DNA of 11,002 bases from Mycobacterium sp. (GTDB lineage: Bacteria; Actinomycetota; Actinomycetes; Mycobacteriales; Mycobacteriaceae): assembly GCA_019246375.1 (NCBI GenBank), contig JAFAQO010000684.1, positions 1-11,002 of the forward strand, in the 5' to 3' direction. Below the pieces are notes generated by a model. The model worked only from the letters and a program-made list of their open reading frames with translations, was not told the DNA's origin and did no database searches. The position numbers were made by a program, and so were the translations under genes. Shown here piece by piece: positions 1-6,858 of this stretch. How positions within the stretch are numbered: the stretch's first letter is position 1; every line of letters begins with the position of its first letter.

Positions 1-795
1 TAACACCAAGAAGGTCGCCACACCGCGGGTGGAATCGGGGGCACCTTCGGGCTTGGCGAGGACCACAAACACCTGGCCGTCGCAGTTGGACGCGAACCAC
101 TTGAACCCGTTAATGAGCCACGTGCAGCCGTCGCCTTGTCGCGTCGCCGTCGTCTCCAGCGCGCCGAGATCGGAACCACCGGTCCGCTCGGTCAGCAGCT
201 GCGCGGTTTCGCCTTCCCACTCGCCGGAGGCGAACTTGGCGAGCACGTGATCGCGCACGTCGTCCGGCGCGTACGCCGCGACCAGCGATTTGACCATGTT
301 GCCGCCGGTACCCAGGGCGCAACCCATCCCGATGTCGGCCTGATTGAGCAGGTAATTGGACGCGAACAACGGCAGCGATGGGTTGACGCCGGCGCGCCGC
401 GCATCGTCTCGCAGCACCCGCTGGGCGGTGAGCACCGCCCGCTTGGACTCGGTGAACGAGGGCGGCTGGACCACCAGGCTGATGTCATGTCCCCAACGGT
501 CGTAGCGTTCGAGGCGCGGCGGGTTGCGGTCAGTCTCCTCCGCCCAGCGCGCCACGGGACCGCCCATCAACTCGCCAATCCGGGTCAGATGCGGCTCGGC
601 GAAGGCCAGCTCGTCGGGCTGCAGGTAGTAGGCCATCGTGAACTGCAAGCTGGGATCGGTGCTATACCAGTTCAGACCTACGGCGCCGTGATAGTTCTCG
701 GTTCGATAGCGTTCGGACTTCTCCGCAGTAGAGAACGGCAGCCGGTCGACCGCCTCGAGGTCGTACTCGCGATGTTCCGGGTCGCACCGAACCAT
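1..795 (-). CDS. AidB-like acyl-CoA dehydrogenase (FadE family), C-terminus beyond window
   Basis: Flavoprotein of the acyl-CoA dehydrogenase superfamily, expected to oxidise an acyl-CoA thioester at the alpha-beta bond using FAD. 265 residues are visible and the frame is still open at the edge, so roughly the second half is missing. The stretch NPPRLERYDRWGHDI (residues 91-105) resembles the AidB branch, which has an extra N-terminal domain, rather than short-chain FadEs. The family signature LLTERTGGSDLG (200-211) supplies flavin and substrate contacts, followed by GFKWFASN (230-237), the usual GxKWF segment of the beta domain. The ATG at 795 is the only usable start, since the frame is closed by the dapC stop region 36 bases upstream; its ribosome binding site is weak. 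It lies 36 bases after dapC on the same strand, so co-transcription is likely. The true substrate cannot be told; AidB-type DNA protection is possible but unproven. Confidence 0.88.
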   Translation of the reverse strand, partial: MVRCDPEHREYDLEAVDRLPFSTAEKSERYRTENYHGAVGLNWYSTDPSLQFTMAYYLQPDELAFAEPHLTRIGELMGGPVARWAEETDRNPPRLERYDRWGHDISLVVQPPSFTESKRAVLTAQRVLRDDARRAGVNPSLPLFASNYLLNQADIGMGCALGTGGNMVKSLVAAYAPDDVRDHVLAKFASGEWEGETAQLLTERTGGSDLGALETTATRQGDGCTWLINGFKWFASNCDGQVFVVLAKPEGAPDSTRGVATFLVL

Positions 796-831
796 GCGGT
801 GACGGTACCCGTTGTTTCCTGAAAGTTCACT

Positions 832-1920
832 TTAAGTCGTCAGCCGGTCGGCTGCGGCCTTAATCCGCTCGTCCGGCGCGGTGAGCGCTATCCGAACATG
901 CCGGGTGCCGCTCGGGCCATAGAACTCGCCGGGCGCCACCAGGATGCCGCGCTGCGCCAACCAATGGACAGTGTCGCGACATGGCTCGCCGCGGGTGGCC
1001 CACAGATACAAGCCGGCTTCGGAATGATCGACGGCGAAACCGGCGGAGCCGAGGGCGGGCAGCAACAGATCCCGCCGCCGCCCGTAGCGGGACCGCTGCT
1101 CGAACTCGTGGGCATCGTCGTCCAGCGCGGCGACCATGGCCGCCTGCACCGGCGCCGGCACCATCATGCCGGCGTGTTTGCGCACCGCCAGCAATTCAGC
1201 GACCACCCGCGGGTCGCCGGCGACGAATCCGGCCCGGTATCCGGCCAATGACGAACTCTTCGACAGCGAGTGCATGGCCAACAGGCCCGTGTGGTCGCCG
1301 TCGCACACTGATGGATGCAGCACCGACAACGGCTCGCTATCCCAGCCCAGACTCAGGTAACACTCGTCGGAAGCGACCAATGCGCCACGTTCACGCGCCC
1401 AGCCGACGACCTTGCGCAGGTGCTCGACGCCGAGAACACGGCCGGTCGGGTTGCTAGGCGAGTTCAGGTACACCAATGCCGGCTGTCGCGGGCCCAGCTG
1501 GGTTACCGAGTCCGCGCGCAGCACCTGCGCGCCGGCCAGCCGGGCGCCGACGTCGTAGGTGGGGTATGCCAGCTCGGGCACCACGATCAGATCCGCGGGG
1601 CCTAACCCCAGCAGCGTCGGCAGCCAGGCAATGAGCTCCTTGCTACCGATCACCGGCAGCACTGCCGTCTCGGTTATCCCGGTGACGCCGTAGCGGCGGC
1701 CCATCGCGGCCACCATCGACTGGCGAAGCTCAGCGGTGCCGGCGGTGGCGGGATAACCGGAGATGCCGCTGGCTTTGGCCAGCGCCTCGCGGATCAGCGG
1801 CGCGGGCGGGTCGACGGGTGTGCCGACCGACAAGTCGACAATGCTGTCGGGATGGGCCTCCGCCAGCGCCCTCGCCCCGGCCAGGGTGTCCCACGGGAAG
1901 ACCGGTAATGCCGCCGACAC
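832..1920 (-). CDS. dapC: N-succinyldiaminopimelate aminotransferase DapC
   Basis: PLP-dependent class I/II aminotransferase (fold type I) that converts N-succinyl-2-amino-6-ketopimelate to N-succinyl-LL-diaminopimelate with glutamate as donor, in the lysine/meso-DAP pathway feeding peptidoglycan. Its 362 residues match M. tuberculosis Rv1178 (DapC) along the whole length as I recall it. Visible active-site elements are NSPSNPTG (153-160, N157 toward the PLP ring), SDECY (184-188, D185 to the pyridine nitrogen), the Schiff-base lysine K221 in SLSKSS, R229 in GYRAG, and the carboxylate-binding arginine R343 in HVRI. The start codon is GTG, 26 bases after the fdxC stop, with no strong Shine-Dalgarno; translation probably depends on fdxC. 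The fdxC-dapC pairing is conserved in mycobacteria, although no direct link between the ferredoxin and the transaminase reaction is known. Some annotations call this family simply aminotransferase. Confidence 0.95.
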   Translation of the reverse strand: MSAALPVFPWDTLAGARALAEAHPDSIVDLSVGTPVDPPAPLIREALAKASGISGYPATAGTAELRQSMVAAMGRRYGVTGITETAVLPVIGSKELIAWLPTLLGLGPADLIVVPELAYPTYDVGARLAGAQVLRADSVTQLGPRQPALVYLNSPSNPTGRVLGVEHLRKVVGWARERGALVASDECYLSLGWDSEPLSVLHPSVCDGDHTGLLAMHSLSKSSSLAGYRAGFVAGDPRVVAELLAVRKHAGMMVPAPVQAAMVAALDDDAHEFEQRSRYGRRRDLLLPALGSAGFAVDHSEAGLYLWATRGEPCRDTVHWLAQRGILVAPGEFYGPSGTRHVRIALTAPDERIKAAADRLTT

Positions 1921-1946
1921 TGGCGGCCGGCGAGTCCCCAGGCCGC

Positions 1947-2273
1947 TCAGTCGCCCTCGCCTTGCGGCGGCAGATCCTTGACCACCTGCGGGTCATTCTC
2001 GGTTATGCCGACCTTCGCCGCGCCGCCCGGCGAACCAAGCTCGGCGAAGAAGTCGGCATTGATCTGCGTGTACTGGCTCCACTGGTCGGGCACATCGTCC
2101 TCGTAATAGATCGCCTCAACCGGGCACACCGGTTCGCATGCCCCACAGTCCACGCATTCGTCGGGGTGGATGTAGAGCATCCGAGCGCCCTCGTAGATGC
2201 AGTCGACGGGGCACTCTTCAATACATGCCTTGTCTTTGATGTCAACGCAGGGTTCGGCGATCGTGTACGTCAC
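1947..2273 (-). CDS. fdxC: 7Fe ferredoxin FdxC
   Basis: Small cytosolic electron carrier of the 7Fe (3Fe-4S plus 4Fe-4S) ferredoxin family, 108 residues, matching M. tuberculosis FdxC (Rv1177, 107 residues). Cysteines sit at 9, 17, 21, 25, 40, 43, 46 and 50. By the spacing of Azotobacter ferredoxin I, C9, C17 and C50 hold the 3Fe-4S cluster; C21, C40, C43 and C46 hold the 4Fe-4S cluster; and C25 is the free cysteine. The C-terminal half is acidic and lacks the long loop of clostridial types. The start is GTG with a good AGGAG six bases upstream (2280-2284). It is the first gene of the probable fdxC-dapC-fadE unit and has its own leader region upstream. Redox partners cannot be told from the window; the downstream acyl-CoA dehydrogenase uses electron-transfer flavoprotein in other systems, so it is not an obvious partner. 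Confidence 0.95.
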   Translation of the reverse strand: MTYTIAEPCVDIKDKACIEECPVDCIYEGARMLYIHPDECVDCGACEPVCPVEAIYYEDDVPDQWSQYTQINADFFAELGSPGGAAKVGITENDPQVVKDLPPQGEGD

Positions 2274-2375
2274 GAACGTCTCCTCACGGTCTCCTCCATG
2301 GTGCTGTTCAGGTAGCTGAAGTCCGTCTCGATTCCTACCGCTTCGTTTGAGGGCGACGCGGTTCCGTTTTTACTG

Positions 2376-2381
2376 ATACTA
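2376..2381 (-). promoter_or_regulatory. Possible -10 element for fdxC
   Basis: TAGTAT on the minus strand fits the mycobacterial SigA -10 pattern TANNNT. A TTGAGT lies upstream, but only about 14 bases away, shorter than usual. A start near 2369 would give a leader of about 95 bases before the fdxC GTG. It overlaps the area of the GTTGCA motifs, so a regulator bound there could affect fdxC. Read from sequence only. Confidence 0.3.
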
Positions 2382-2384
2382 GAC

Positions 2385-2456
2385 GTTGCATATAAACTCA
2401 ACTACTACGGCCCCTATGCGAGTTGTTGCAGTGCAACTAGTGGTATAGGTGTTGCA
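2385..2456. repeat. GTTGCA motif cluster with a 13-base palindrome
   Basis: GTTGCA occurs on the plus strand at 2385-2390, 2425-2430 and 2451-2456, and its complement TGCAAC at 2432-2437. The middle pair forms a perfect palindrome, GTTGCA-G-TGCAAC (2425-2437), inside the looser AGTTG...CAACT. This lies between fdxC and the start of the PadR remnant, where a divergent regulator's operator would be expected. It is a candidate binding site. The sequence alone cannot say which protein binds or whether it still functions. Confidence 0.4.
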
Positions 2457-2477
2457 TCCGGCGTTTAAGCTGCCCGG

Positions 2478-2661
2478 ATGGCGCTGCCCTACGCGATCTT
2501 GGTGTATCGCACGCCTACCGCGGCGCGGTACGCCGCTACATCAGTACCTGGTGCTGCCCGGCGGTATCCCCGCTGAAGAGAGCGCGATCGACTGGCTCGA
2601 CGAGGTGGTTACGGGCACGAGGCGCGGGTTGCCCACGATTGTGACGTCTGTAGTTCAGTAG
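2478..2661 (+). pseudogene. Remnant of a PadR-family regulator (Rv1176c type), internally deleted
   Basis: An ATG at 2478 opens the peptide MALPYAILV (2478-2504), which looks like the N-terminus of mycobacterial PadR regulators. In a different frame, about 2536-2661 encodes LHQYLVLPGGIPAEESAIDW followed by LDEV, which resembles the end of the same family's C-terminal Vir_Si4-type helical domain. Everything between, including the winged helix and most of the dimerisation domain (I estimate over 100 codons), is absent, and the two pieces are out of frame. The first frame hits a stop at about 2574, while the C-terminal frame ends in TAG at 2659-2661 and runs 7 bases into the 3' end of the opposing gene. 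Position and strand agree with M. tuberculosis, where Rv1176c is divergent from fdxC. A short functional protein from either frame is unlikely. The family match is from memory of PadR sequences, not a search. Confidence 0.65.
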
Positions 2662-3419
2662 CCGCTCAGCAGGCGGCGCACACGCCCCAGAGCCAGCGGC
2701 CCAACCCTACTGCAGATTCGAGACGGGTCGGCAGGCCGCCGTCCCCATAGCAGGAGAACACGAGCGGCCGCGTCGGTTTCCAGGGTGGCCGGCCCCTCGG
2801 CAGCGACAAGTTCAATGCTGACGGAGTCATTTTCGGCCGCTACAGCCACATCTTCAGCACCCTTCACGCGCAGCCGCGCCTCGATGTGCTCACCGGGCTC
2901 GAGCTGCTTAGCACCCTTGGCCAGCAGCGGCTTTCCCACTGCGACGACGCTGTGCTCGGTCATCCAGGGTTGAGCCAGGCGCGCCTGAGCCGCCACATCG
3001 TCTCCGGTGATGTCCCAGCCATGCAGCACGAGTTCTTCGCGCATATGCTCGGCGAACCACGGCACCTTCATCGTGCGGCCGGTCCAGGCGACGTCGGTAT
3101 CGGCGGGAACACCGTCGCCGGCTTCGGCGACTTCGTTGAGGGTTGCCATCCTGTCGTACAGGGCCTCCCACAAGTCCGTGTCGTTCATGGCCCGCAGCGG
3201 GCCCTCACGTTCCTCGAAACTGCGCGTGTCGACGGGGCTATTTTCGAGGTGTCCGGCGAGCACCCGGGCGAGTTCCTCGGCGTTGCCGGCCTGATGAATG
3301 ACGATGTCGCGCACCGTCCACGCTTCACACCAAGTGCCCGCGTCCGGACGCCGCTGCTGGACCGCATCGAGAAAGGGCTGCCACTCCGGAAACCGGTCGC
3401 TGTCAACGTGTCGGCTCAT
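2655..3419 (-). CDS. Mycothiol-dependent isomerase-like protein (MDMPI / DinB fold)
   Basis: 254 residues of the family typed by mycothiol-dependent maleylpyruvate isomerase: an N-terminal DinB-like four-helix domain (about 1-140) and a C-terminal alpha/beta domain (about 150-245). The metal site seems intact: H42 in VIHQAGN, then E129 and H133 in REELVLHGWD, with the same E-xxx-H spacing as in the characterised enzyme. Members use mycothiol or act as thiol-dependent transferases or isomerases; the substrate here is unknown, and gentisate degradation genes are not nearby. The fbiC stop and this start overlap in GTGATG: ATG at 3419 shares one base with the fbiC TGA, and a GTG at 3422 would add one residue. 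There is no clear Shine-Dalgarno, so translation is probably coupled to fbiC. M. tuberculosis has no such gene at this place. The family is fairly sure, the function is open. Confidence 0.85.
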   Translation of the reverse strand: MSRHVDSDRFPEWQPFLDAVQQRRPDAGTWCEAWTVRDIVIHQAGNAEELARVLAGHLENSPVDTRSFEEREGPLRAMNDTDLWEALYDRMATLNEVAEAGDGVPADTDVAWTGRTMKVPWFAEHMREELVLHGWDITGDDVAAQARLAQPWMTEHSVVAVGKPLLAKGAKQLEPGEHIEARLRVKGAEDVAVAAENDSVSIELVAAEGPATLETDAAARVLLLWGRRPADPSRICSRVGPLALGRVRRLLSGY

Positions 3420-5995
3420 CACGCGGCCAGCGGTGCATAGGTGGTGGTGCGTTGACGAGCGGGGCGGCCGATGCCCTCCGCAATCGCGACCAACTCGGGC
3501 ACCGTCTTGGCCGACCCGAATTGCGAGCCCGCCATTCGCGAGATGGTCTCCTCCATCAACGTACCCCCGAGGTCGTTCGCACCGCCGTTGAGCATCACCT
3601 GAGAGCGCTCGACGCCGAGCTTAACCCAACTGGTCTGCACATGAGAGATACGGCCGTGCAACATAATCCGGGCCAGTGCGTGCACAGCGCGGTTGTCCCG
3701 ATGGCTGGGGCCGGGCCGCGACGCACCGGCCAGATACAACGGCGAATTGTGGTGCACGAAAGGCAGCGGCACGAACTCCGTAAAGCCGCCGGTGCGGTCT
3801 TGGATCTTGCGCAGCACATTGAGATGGCCGACCCAGTGCCGGGGACTGTCCACGTGCCCGTACATCATCGTCGACGACGACCGCAGGCCCACCTCATGGG
3901 CGGTCGTGATGACCTCGACCCACATCGACGACGGCAGCTTGCCCTTGGTGAGCACCCAACGCACTTCGTCGTCGAGAATCTCGGCAGCGGTGCCCGGGAT
4001 GGTGTCCAGGCCGGCCTCGCACAGGCTGATCAGCCACTCGCGGATACTGAGCCCGCTCTTGGTCGCCCCGTTGGCGATCTCCATCGGAGAAAACGCATGC
4101 ACATGCATCGACGGCACCCGCTCCTTGACGGCGCGGACCAGATCGGCGTAGCCGGTGACCGGCAGCTCAGGATCAATACCGCCCTGCATACACACCTCGG
4201 TGGCGCCGGCGACGTGGGCTTCCCAGGCACGGTCGGCGACCTGCGCCGTGGACAGCGAATACGCGTCGGCATCGCCCTTGCGCTGAGCGAAGGCGCAGAA
4301 CCGGCACCCGGTGTAGCAGATGTTGGTGAAGTTGATATTGCGGTTCACCACGAATGTCACGTCATCGCCGACCACGTCGCGGCGCAGCGAATCAGCCAGC
4401 GCTGCAACAGCATCCAGCGCTGGACCGTCGGCCATGGCCAACGCCAGGTACTGGGCGTCGGTACAGCCGGCGGGATCGCGTTCGGCGGAACGCAGGGCAG
4501 CCAGCACGTCGGTGTCGATGCGCTCGGGCGCACGGGCCGCCAGCTCGTGCACCTGGGCGCGGATCGAATCCCAATCCCCGAACGCACTGTCGATGTCGCT
4601 GCGCGCCTCGGTGGTGCGGCCCTCGACGTCGATCGTCGCGTTGAGGTCCACCCGACCGGAGGAGTCCACGTCGTCGGGCTCCTGCCACGGCAGCCCGACA
4701 GGGTCGACGTCGCGAGCCAGCCCAGTGGCCGGATCGGCCAGCGCCGCGACATGCCCGCGCACCCGCGGGTCAATCCACGCTGCCCCCGCCTGCACATACT
4801 TGGGCTGCGCGGCCAGCCGTTGCACTAAGTCATAACCGGCGTCCGCGGTGACGGCAGCCAGCTCGTCCAAAGCGGGCCAGGGCCGTTCGGGATTGACGTG
4901 GTCCGGCGTCAGCGGCGAGACACCGCCCCAGTCGTCGACACCTGCGGCGAGCAGCGCCAGGCACTCATCCCTGGACACCAGGTTCGGCGGCGCCTGGATG
5001 CGCATTCCGGGACCGAGCACCAGTCGCGCGACCGCCACCGTGGCCGCAAAGTCGTCGATACCCGTGTCGGGCACCGAAGCCATCGCGGTATGCTCCTTCG
5101 CCCGGAAGTTTTGCACGATCACTTCTTGGATGTGCCCAAACTCTTTGTGCGACTTGCGGATAGCGTGCAACGTATCAGCACGTTCGTCGAGCGTCTCACC
5201 GATCCCGACCAACAGGCCCGTCGTGAACGGAATCGACAGCCGGCCCGCGTCGGTCAACACGCGCAACCGCACGGCCGGGTCTTTGTCCGGGCTGCCGTAA
5301 TGCGCCAAGCCTTTGGTTTCGAACAGCCGCCACGATGTCGTCTCCAGCATCATGCCCATCGAGGGCGCGACCGGTTTGAGCCGCGACATCTCCGACCAGC
5401 TCATCACGCCCGGATTCAGGTGCGGCAGCAGGCCGGTCTCCTCCAGCACGCGGATCGCCATCGCCCGCACGTAGGAAAGTGTGGAGTCGTAGCCGCGTTG
5501 CTCTAGCCATTGCCCCGCTTCCGGCCAGCGATCCTCAGGGCGGTCACCCAGTGTGAATAGTGCTTCCTTGCAACCTACTTCGCCACCGCAGCGCGCGATG
5601 TCGACAATCTGGTCGGGTTCGAGATACATACCCGCCCCGTGGGCACGCAGCTTACCCGGCACGGTGACGAATGTGCAGTAGTGGCAGGTGTCACGGCACA
5701 GGCGGGTGACCGGGATGAACACTTTGCGTGAGTAACTGACCGGCAGCCGACCGTGGGAACCGCGTCGCCCGGCGGATTCCAGGCCGGCGTCGCGCACCCG
5801 GGCCGCGCTCCTGCACAGATCGGCAAGATCGTCTCCACGTGCGGTCATCGCAAGGGCCGCCTCGTCGGCGTTTAGCGTCACCCCGTCTCGGGCCCGCCGC
5901 AAAACACGCCGCAGCCCGCTGGAGCTGGCAGGTGTTGATGTCACGGGAATGGCCGGGCTGGGCAGGTCGGTGATACCTCGCGGTTTCAGAGCCAC
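3419..5995 (-). CDS. fbiC: FO synthase FbiC (fused CofG-CofH)
   Basis: Two-domain radical SAM enzyme that joins tyrosine and 5-amino-6-ribitylaminouracil to make FO, the deazaflavin chromophore of coenzyme F420. The N-terminal half is CofG-like, with the cluster motif CRDTCHYC (C100, C104, C107). The C-terminal half is CofH-like, with CYTGCRFC (C560, C564, C567). Each half binds one 4Fe-4S cluster and SAM; CofH builds the tyrosine adduct and CofG closes the ring. From GTG 5995 the protein has 858 residues, against 856 in M. tuberculosis FbiC (Rv1173), which it follows closely. The frame stays open upstream with further GTG codons at 6040 and 6049 (873 or 876 residues), but none has a convincing Shine-Dalgarno; 5995 is chosen on family length. 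The stop overlaps the start of the isomerase-like gene. No key residue is missing. Confidence 0.95.
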   Translation of the reverse strand: MALKPRGITDLPSPAIPVTSTPASSSGLRRVLRRARDGVTLNADEAALAMTARGDDLADLCRSAARVRDAGLESAGRRGSHGRLPVSYSRKVFIPVTRLCRDTCHYCTFVTVPGKLRAHGAGMYLEPDQIVDIARCGGEVGCKEALFTLGDRPEDRWPEAGQWLEQRGYDSTLSYVRAMAIRVLEETGLLPHLNPGVMSWSEMSRLKPVAPSMGMMLETTSWRLFETKGLAHYGSPDKDPAVRLRVLTDAGRLSIPFTTGLLVGIGETLDERADTLHAIRKSHKEFGHIQEVIVQNFRAKEHTAMASVPDTGIDDFAATVAVARLVLGPGMRIQAPPNLVSRDECLALLAAGVDDWGGVSPLTPDHVNPERPWPALDELAAVTADAGYDLVQRLAAQPKYVQAGAAWIDPRVRGHVAALADPATGLARDVDPVGLPWQEPDDVDSSGRVDLNATIDVEGRTTEARSDIDSAFGDWDSIRAQVHELAARAPERIDTDVLAALRSAERDPAGCTDAQYLALAMADGPALDAVAALADSLRRDVVGDDVTFVVNRNINFTNICYTGCRFCAFAQRKGDADAYSLSTAQVADRAWEAHVAGATEVCMQGGIDPELPVTGYADLVRAVKERVPSMHVHAFSPMEIANGATKSGLSIREWLISLCEAGLDTIPGTAAEILDDEVRWVLTKGKLPSSMWVEVITTAHEVGLRSSSTMMYGHVDSPRHWVGHLNVLRKIQDRTGGFTEFVPLPFVHHNSPLYLAGASRPGPSHRDNRAVHALARIMLHGRISHVQTSWVKLGVERSQVMLNGGANDLGGTLMEETISRMAGSQFGSAKTVPELVAIAEGIGRPARQRTTTYAPLAA

Positions 5996-6036
5996 GTCCC
6001 CATAACGTGCGCTCGCTGGGAAATCATCCGCATCTT

Positions 6037-6066
6037 TCACTGTCTCCACACATCTGCGGCTGGCAT
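6037..6066 (-). other. Possible leaderless upstream peptide before fbiC
   Basis: Nine codons reading MPAADVWRQ then TGA. The ATG lies 7 bases after TAATCT (6074-6079), as in leaderless mycobacterial transcripts. Its TGA (6039-6037) overlaps a GTG of the fbiC frame (6040-6038) as GTGA, so it could feed ribosomes into fbiC at that codon. Such a short frame can arise by chance. Confidence 0.25.
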
Positions 6067-6073
6067 GTTCGTC

Positions 6074-6079
6074 AGATTA
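6074..6079 (-). promoter_or_regulatory. Possible -10 element for fbiC
   Basis: TAATCT on the minus strand fits TANNNT and is the best such match in the 122 bases between the membrane protein stop and the fbiC GTG. No good -35 is seen at 16-18 bases. Initiation near 6067 would leave about 70 bases before GTG 5995. fbiC may also be read through from the gene upstream. Confidence 0.35.
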
Positions 6080-6117
6080 AACCTCACTGCAGCTGGGTGA
6101 GCCACAGCATGGCACGC

Positions 6118-6609
6118 TTACTCGGCGGGCCGTCCCGACTCGACCGGTCTCGTCAGGGGCCGTCGCCGCCACAGCACCCACACCGGCGGGGCGATGCCGA
6201 GCGTGATCAATAGCAATGTGCGGAAAATCCCCAGCCGACGGTCGTCGAAAATTATGTCGTCACCCGGGCCGCCTAATGTCATCGCCGCTACCGTCAGCAG
6301 CCAGGTCCACAACGGCAACGCCGCCACCCGCGCCGACGTCGTCCATCGCGTGGCGGCCCATACCAGGGCCGCGTTGACCAGACCACTGATCAACGCGCTA
6401 ATGGGAAAGGGTATCGACCCGATGTAGACGGGCAGGAGCAGGGCGCCGGCCAGTGCGGACAGAATGCCGTCGACGGCCAGCAACGTCAGGACGACGATAC
6501 GGACGGCTGGATCCGGCGTCTCGGTATCGTCTGTGGACCCGGTGGTTGGCTTGGTGGCGGTCAGGTCGGGATGCTGTCGATCTGCGAGTAGATCGAGGCG
6601 ATCACCCAC
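6118..6609 (-). CDS. Four-helix membrane protein, Rv1171-like, unknown function
   Basis: I do not recognise a function. The 163 residues contain four hydrophobic segments at about 37-63, 68-88, 94-113 and 128-147, a conserved-looking loop GGPGDDIIFD (113-122) between helices 3 and 4, and a basic C-terminal tail (WRRRPLTRP) that would place the end in the cytoplasm. By position upstream of fbiC and by size it should be the counterpart of M. tuberculosis Rv1171 (146 residues). The start is uncertain. GTG 6609 is the only ATG/GTG upstream of the first helix but has no Shine-Dalgarno. The first 15 residues read out of frame over a small ORF that does have one. A CTG at 6564 overlapping that ORF's stop would give 148 residues, close to Rv1171. 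No M. tuberculosis-like mshB precedes it. The gene is real; the N-terminus is doubtful. Confidence 0.75.
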   Translation of the reverse strand: MGDRLDLLADRQHPDLTATKPTTGSTDDTETPDPAVRIVVLTLLAVDGILSALAGALLLPVYIGSIPFPISALISGLVNAALVWAATRWTTSARVAALPLWTWLLTVAAMTLGGPGDDIIFDDRRLGIFRTLLLITLGIAPPVWVLWRRRPLTRPVESGRPAE

Positions 6610-6668
6610 TGGAAGTTGTCGTGTCGGTCCTGCCGGTGCTGCATGTTCGGGTCCGTGTCGGGGTCCAT
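6561..6668 (-). CDS. Small ORF with strong ribosome binding site, overlapping the membrane protein start
   Basis: 35 codons beginning MDPDTDPNMQHRQDRHDN and ending QIDSIPT, in a different frame from the membrane protein that follows. It has the best translation start of the area: AAGGAG five bases before the ATG (6674-6679) and a TAGGCT -10 (6698-6703) giving a leader of only about 20 bases. The peptide is soluble, very polar at its N-terminus (Asp, His, Arg, Gln) and probably helical after residue 17. I recognise no family. Its TGA (6563-6561) overlaps an in-frame CTG of the membrane protein as CTGA. It is either a genuine small gene translationally linked to its neighbour, or the detached N-terminus of one protein split by a one-base change. 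Confidence 0.5.
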   Translation of the reverse strand: MDPDTDPNMQHRQDRHDNFQWVIASIYSQIDSIPT

Positions 6669-6673
6669 TCGGG

Positions 6674-6679
6674 CTCCTT
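6674..6679 (-). promoter_or_regulatory. Ribosome binding site of the 35-codon ORF
   Basis: AAGGAG, inside GGAAGGAG, five bases before the ATG at 6668. It is the strongest Shine-Dalgarno between tetR and fbiC and is the reason for taking the small reading frame seriously. Confidence 0.6.
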
Positions 6680-6697
6680 CCGTCGCTGCTGATTCGC

Positions 6698-6703
6698 AGC
6701 CTA
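6698..6703 (-). promoter_or_regulatory. Probable -10 element for the small ORF and membrane protein
   Basis: TAGGCT on the minus strand, a common mycobacterial SigA -10 form. A start near 6690 gives a leader of about 20 bases that contains the AAGGAG site. No clear -35, which is usual in mycobacteria. Confidence 0.45.
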
Positions 6704-6782
6704 CCGCGGCGCGGACGCGGTGCTGCCGACTCCGGCGACTAGATCGGTTCCCGCCGCGCTCCTTGCCGTGGCCGCCCGAGTA

Positions 6783-6831
6783 GCAGAGTTGTAGACGCCT
6801 CCGACTACTAAATCAGAGAAAGCTACTCTGC
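6783..6831. repeat. Inverted repeats in the tetR divergent region (candidate operators)
   Basis: GCAGAGT (6783-6789) and ACTCTGC (6825-6831) are exact inverted copies 35 bases apart. Between them GTAGACGCCTCCGACTAC (6791-6808) is an imperfect 18-base palindrome with GTAG/CTAC arms. TetR proteins commonly bind such palindromes beside their own gene. These lie 34-82 bases before tetR and upstream of the divergent promoter at 6698, so one regulator could control both directions. Binding is inferred only. Confidence 0.35.
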
Positions 6832-6852
6832 GCCAATGAGAATGCCACCGGC

Positions 6853-6858
6853 TAACAT
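6853..6858 (+). promoter_or_regulatory. Possible -10 element for a leaderless tetR transcript
   Basis: TAACAT fits TANNNT and ends six bases before the A of the tetR ATG. No Shine-Dalgarno precedes that ATG. Together these point to transcription starting at the start codon itself, a frequent arrangement in mycobacteria. Confidence 0.45.

Noticed and set aside
136..822. 228-codon plus-strand ORF
   Set aside because: Antisense to the acyl-CoA dehydrogenase, whose frame carries clear family motifs; long opposite frames are normal at this GC content.
822..833. Inverted repeat AAAGT-TC-ACTTT at the dapC stop
   Set aside because: Five-base arms overlapping a stop codon, no U run and no promoter nearby; too short to call an operator or terminator.
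1923..1946. GCGGCC...GGCCGC repeat between fdxC and dapC
   Set aside because: Six GC-only bases with a 12-base loop are expected by chance in this composition; a role in hiding the dapC start is possible but unsupported.
2270..2299. Nine-codon frame (MEETVRRRS) whose TGA overlaps the fdxC GTG
   Set aside because: Its ATG lies in the purine-rich Shine-Dalgarno area of fdxC and has no ribosome binding site or nearby promoter of its own; most likely chance.
3452..4828. 458-codon plus-strand ORF inside fbiC
   Set aside because: Shadow of the fbiC C-terminal half; His/Arg/Gly-rich composition without any motif, and fbiC matches its family throughout.
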